Source: Arthrobacter sp. MMS18-M83 (lineage in GTDB: Bacteria > Actinomycetota > Actinomycetes > Actinomycetales > Micrococcaceae). From it: DNA of 64,000 nucleotides. Each line of letters starts with the position of its first letter. The first letter of the stretch is position 1. The stretch covers positions 434,001-498,000 of the forward strand of contig NZ_CP113343.1 of assembly GCF_026683955.1 (NCBI RefSeq), in the 5' to 3' direction. The notes beneath the pieces are model-generated. The model saw nothing but the letters and a program-made list of their open reading frames with translations. It was not told where the DNA came from and searched no databases. This document shows positions 62,313-64,000 of the stretch, one piece after another. Position numbers and translations under genes: made by a program.

Positions 62313-63752
62313 TCAGGCGTTAGCCAGCGCCCGCAGCGGGGGAGCGACCGTGCCCTCCGGGATGGGGCACAAGTATGGGGTACGGGCCGTACGTTCGGTG
62401 AACTCGTTTTGAGCCTGGGCCAATGCTTCGGGTGAGAGGAACAGCGTCAAAGCGGTTCCTGCCATAATCTTTGCCGCATGGATGAGGCCCTTGTGGGCGG
62501 CGGGGAGTTTGCCCTGCGCCACCGTTTGCCACGCATGGAACGGGGTGCCCACGGCACAGGTCGCGGAGTACATCTGCACAGTGGGGGCGATCCAGCTCAC
62601 ATCACCGACATCCGTGGAGGCAGTGACGATCCGTCGCGGGGAAGTGAACGACGGTGCAGGGAGCCCATCGTGCAGCGACTTCCCGGAGAGGGGGTCCATG
62701 CCGACAGCTTCCTTCTGAACCTGAATCTCGCGGGGTTCAAGGCTGGAGGCAATCACGGCGCCTCTCCTCTGATCCTCTGCGTCGAAGGGCACCGGGCCCA
62801 CTTCTCGGACTACGTCGTACTGGAGCAGCTCCAGGGCGTCATTGTGCAGGATCTCCGAGCAGGCTCCGTCGAACTCTACGGTGAGCTCTGTGTCAGTCAT
62901 CAAGGCTGCTCCTTGGGCGATTCGAAGTACACGTGCGTAGAGGTCGCGCATCTGTTCACCTTCCGGGGCGCGAACGATGTAGTAAACCGAGGCGTTGGCC
63001 TGGACCACGTTGGGGGAATGCCCGCCGCTGTCGGTGATGGCGTAGTGGATCCGCGCTGCATCCGGCATATGCTCGCGAAGGAAGTTCACGCCCACGTTCA
63101 GCAGTTCCACAGCATCGAGAGCGCTGCGTCCCAAGTGTGGCGAGACGCCGGCGTGGGCCGCGAGTCCCTTGAAGTGGAAGTACGCCTGGGTGTACGCGAG
63201 CGTCGAGTGCTGCCGGAACTTGGTGGCTGTGCCGGGGTGCCAGGAGATGGCCGCGTCGATTCCCTCGAAGGCTCCGCCCGCGACCATGTAGGTCTTGCCG
63301 GCAGCCGCTTCCTCGGCAGGGCAGCCGTAGAAGCGGACCCGGCCCGGCAGATTGTTCTCCTTCAGGTAGTTCGCAGTGGCGACTGCGGCCAGAAGGGAAC
63401 CGGCGCCGAGGAGGTTGTGCCCGCAGCCCTGACCGTTCCCTGTTTGGTTTGCGTCGTCGGGTTCCGGAACCGCCGAACCCGAGGATTGGCTCAGGCCAGC
63501 GAGGGCATCATATTCCCCGAGGAACGCAATCACCGGGCCTCCCGTGCCCGCCTCAGCGGTGAACGCCGTGGGGATGCCTCCCACACCCCGCGTGATTTCC
63601 AGGCCGTGCTGCTGGGCAAGGGCCGTTAGCTTGTCCACGGACTTGTATTCCTCCCAGCGGAGCTCGGGCTCGTCCCAGATGGAATCGGAGGCCGCGATGA
63701 ACTCGGGTGATAGCTCCTCCACTTGCCTGATGATGTCGCCGATGTGGGTCAT
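62313..63752 (-). CDS. M20 family amidohydrolase (AbgB-like)
   Basis: 479 residues. IAFLGEYDALAGLSQ, GCGHNLLGAGSLLAAVA (metal-binding His/Asp), CPAEEAAAGKTYMVAGGAFEG and SWHPGTATKF match AbgB/amidohydrolase-type M20 peptidases that hydrolyse N-acyl amino acids or aminobenzoyl-glutamate. The dimerisation domain is in the middle (about 190-310). It starts at ATG 63752. The transporter fragment upstream and BKACE gene downstream suggest a small uptake-and-degradation unit. Confidence 0.87.
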   Translation of the reverse strand: MTHIGDIIRQVEELSPEFIAASDSIWDEPELRWEEYKSVDKLTALAQQHGLEITRGVGGIPTAFTAEAGTGGPVIAFLGEYDALAGLSQSSGSAVPEPDDANQTGNGQGCGHNLLGAGSLLAAVATANYLKENNLPGRVRFYGCPAEEAAAGKTYMVAGGAFEGIDAAISWHPGTATKFRQHSTLAYTQAYFHFKGLAAHAGVSPHLGRSALDAVELLNVGVNFLREHMPDAARIHYAITDSGGHSPNVVQANASVYYIVRAPEGEQMRDLYARVLRIAQGAALMTDTELTVEFDGACSEILHNDALELLQYDVVREVGPVPFDAEDQRRGAVIASSLEPREIQVQKEAVGMDPLSGKSLHDGLPAPSFTSPRRIVTASTDVGDVSWIAPTVQMYSATCAVGTPFHAWQTVAQGKLPAAHKGLIHAAKIMAGTALTLFLSPEALAQAQNEFTERTARTPYLCPIPEGTVAPPLRALANA

Positions 63753-63797
63753 ATTGTTCCAATCTGTGAGATCGTTACCGCTGCTGGCCAGCCGGAG

Positions 63798-64000
63798 CTA
63801 GTGGCTGCTCTTCATCAATTCAGTGCTGTCGGATCTCTGGGGCTTGTTTCTGTAGATGACCATGGTGACGGCGACGGTTAGGACAACGCCGAAGAGCGGC
63901 ACGTAGGGGGAGAACAATGGAAAGTGGTCCAGCAGCCCGAAGACAACGAGGCAGCCAACTGCCGCGCCGGCAATGAGTATGGGGTAGTTCTTCAGGTTTG
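63798..64000 (-). CDS. C-terminal end of a membrane transporter (partial)
   Basis: The 66 visible residues include two membrane helices (YPILIAGAAVGCLVVFGLL and FGVVLTVAVTMVIY) and a basic tail (RNKPQRSDSTELMKSSH). The 5' part is beyond the window edge. Its place upstream of an M20 amidohydrolase gene suggests uptake of the enzyme's substrate, but no family can be named. Confidence 0.6.
   Translation of the reverse strand, partial: NLKNYPILIAGAAVGCLVVFGLLDHFPLFSPYVPLFGVVLTVAVTMVIYRNKPQRSDSTELMKSSH

Noticed and set aside
1..64000. CRISPR arrays, tRNA or rRNA genes
   Set aside because: No regularly spaced repeats and no tRNA- or rRNA-like segment was recognised on reading; a dedicated scan was not possible.

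Overview
This is a high-GC actinobacterial chromosome segment, most like Arthrobacter and relatives (Micrococcaceae). The evidence is dense GC-rich coding with GTG and leaderless starts, PrpDBC with a GntR regulator, DUF4192, MAB_1171c-type and YaaC-like proteins, and IS1380 and IS110 elements. No rRNA, tRNA or CRISPR was seen.

Layout. (1) 0-6.1 kb: ordinary metabolic genes (amidohydrolase, RibD-C reductase, histidine phosphatase, class III aminotransferase, DUF59 protein, TetR regulator). (2) 6.6-11.7 kb: a 2-methylcitrate (propionate) module, GntR-prpD-prpB-prpC, with two TGTATACA operator candidates in front and a stand-alone adenylate kinase behind. (3) 12.4-45.5 kb: a catabolic island of about 33 kb. 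It holds two cytochromes P450, a flavin/2Fe-2S reductase, a PRISE-like reductase, an SDR, an aldo-keto reductase, MaoC-like, crotonase, thiolase and HpcH proteins, two family III CoA-transferases, an ADP-forming acyl-CoA synthetase, three SnoaL/NTF2-like proteins, an HtaA-domain protein and a branched-chain-amino-acid-type ABC importer. panB (frameshifted) and panD lie inside it. (4) 45.5-50.3 kb: a gene-free stretch, a MarR regulator with a perfect palindrome, a frameshifted MFS pump and a sugar/inositol porter. (5) 50.4-61.2 kb: a scrambled accessory zone with truncated inositol dehydrogenase, decayed YaaC-like gene, DUF6338 pair, IS1380 element, SRPBCC/MpaB/ImmA-like/MAB_1171c cluster, DUF4192 gene, and Mu-type and IS110 transposase remains. 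(6) 61.3-64 kb: BKACE enzyme, M20 amidohydrolase and the end of a transporter.

How the island seems to work (inference). The ABC system imports an organic acid or hydrophobic substrate. The P450s, fed by the reductase, oxidise it. Dehydrogenases and the PRISE-like enzyme adjust ketones and enones. The CoA-transferases or ADP-forming ligase make the thioester. Crotonases, MaoC-like protein, SDR and thiolase cut it by modified beta-oxidation, and the HpcH lyase splits a final CoA ester. The protein set fits an alicyclic or terpenoid-like compound, but the substrate cannot be read from sequence.

The most notable signal is an 18-bp motif (GTTAGCYAYGTRTARTAK, core GTT-N2-C-N3-GT) found eight times in front of the island's transcription units and overlapping their likely -10 boxes. 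It looks like one shared operator for the island. The MarR gene at 40350, which has a broken tandem copy behind it, is the obvious candidate regulator.
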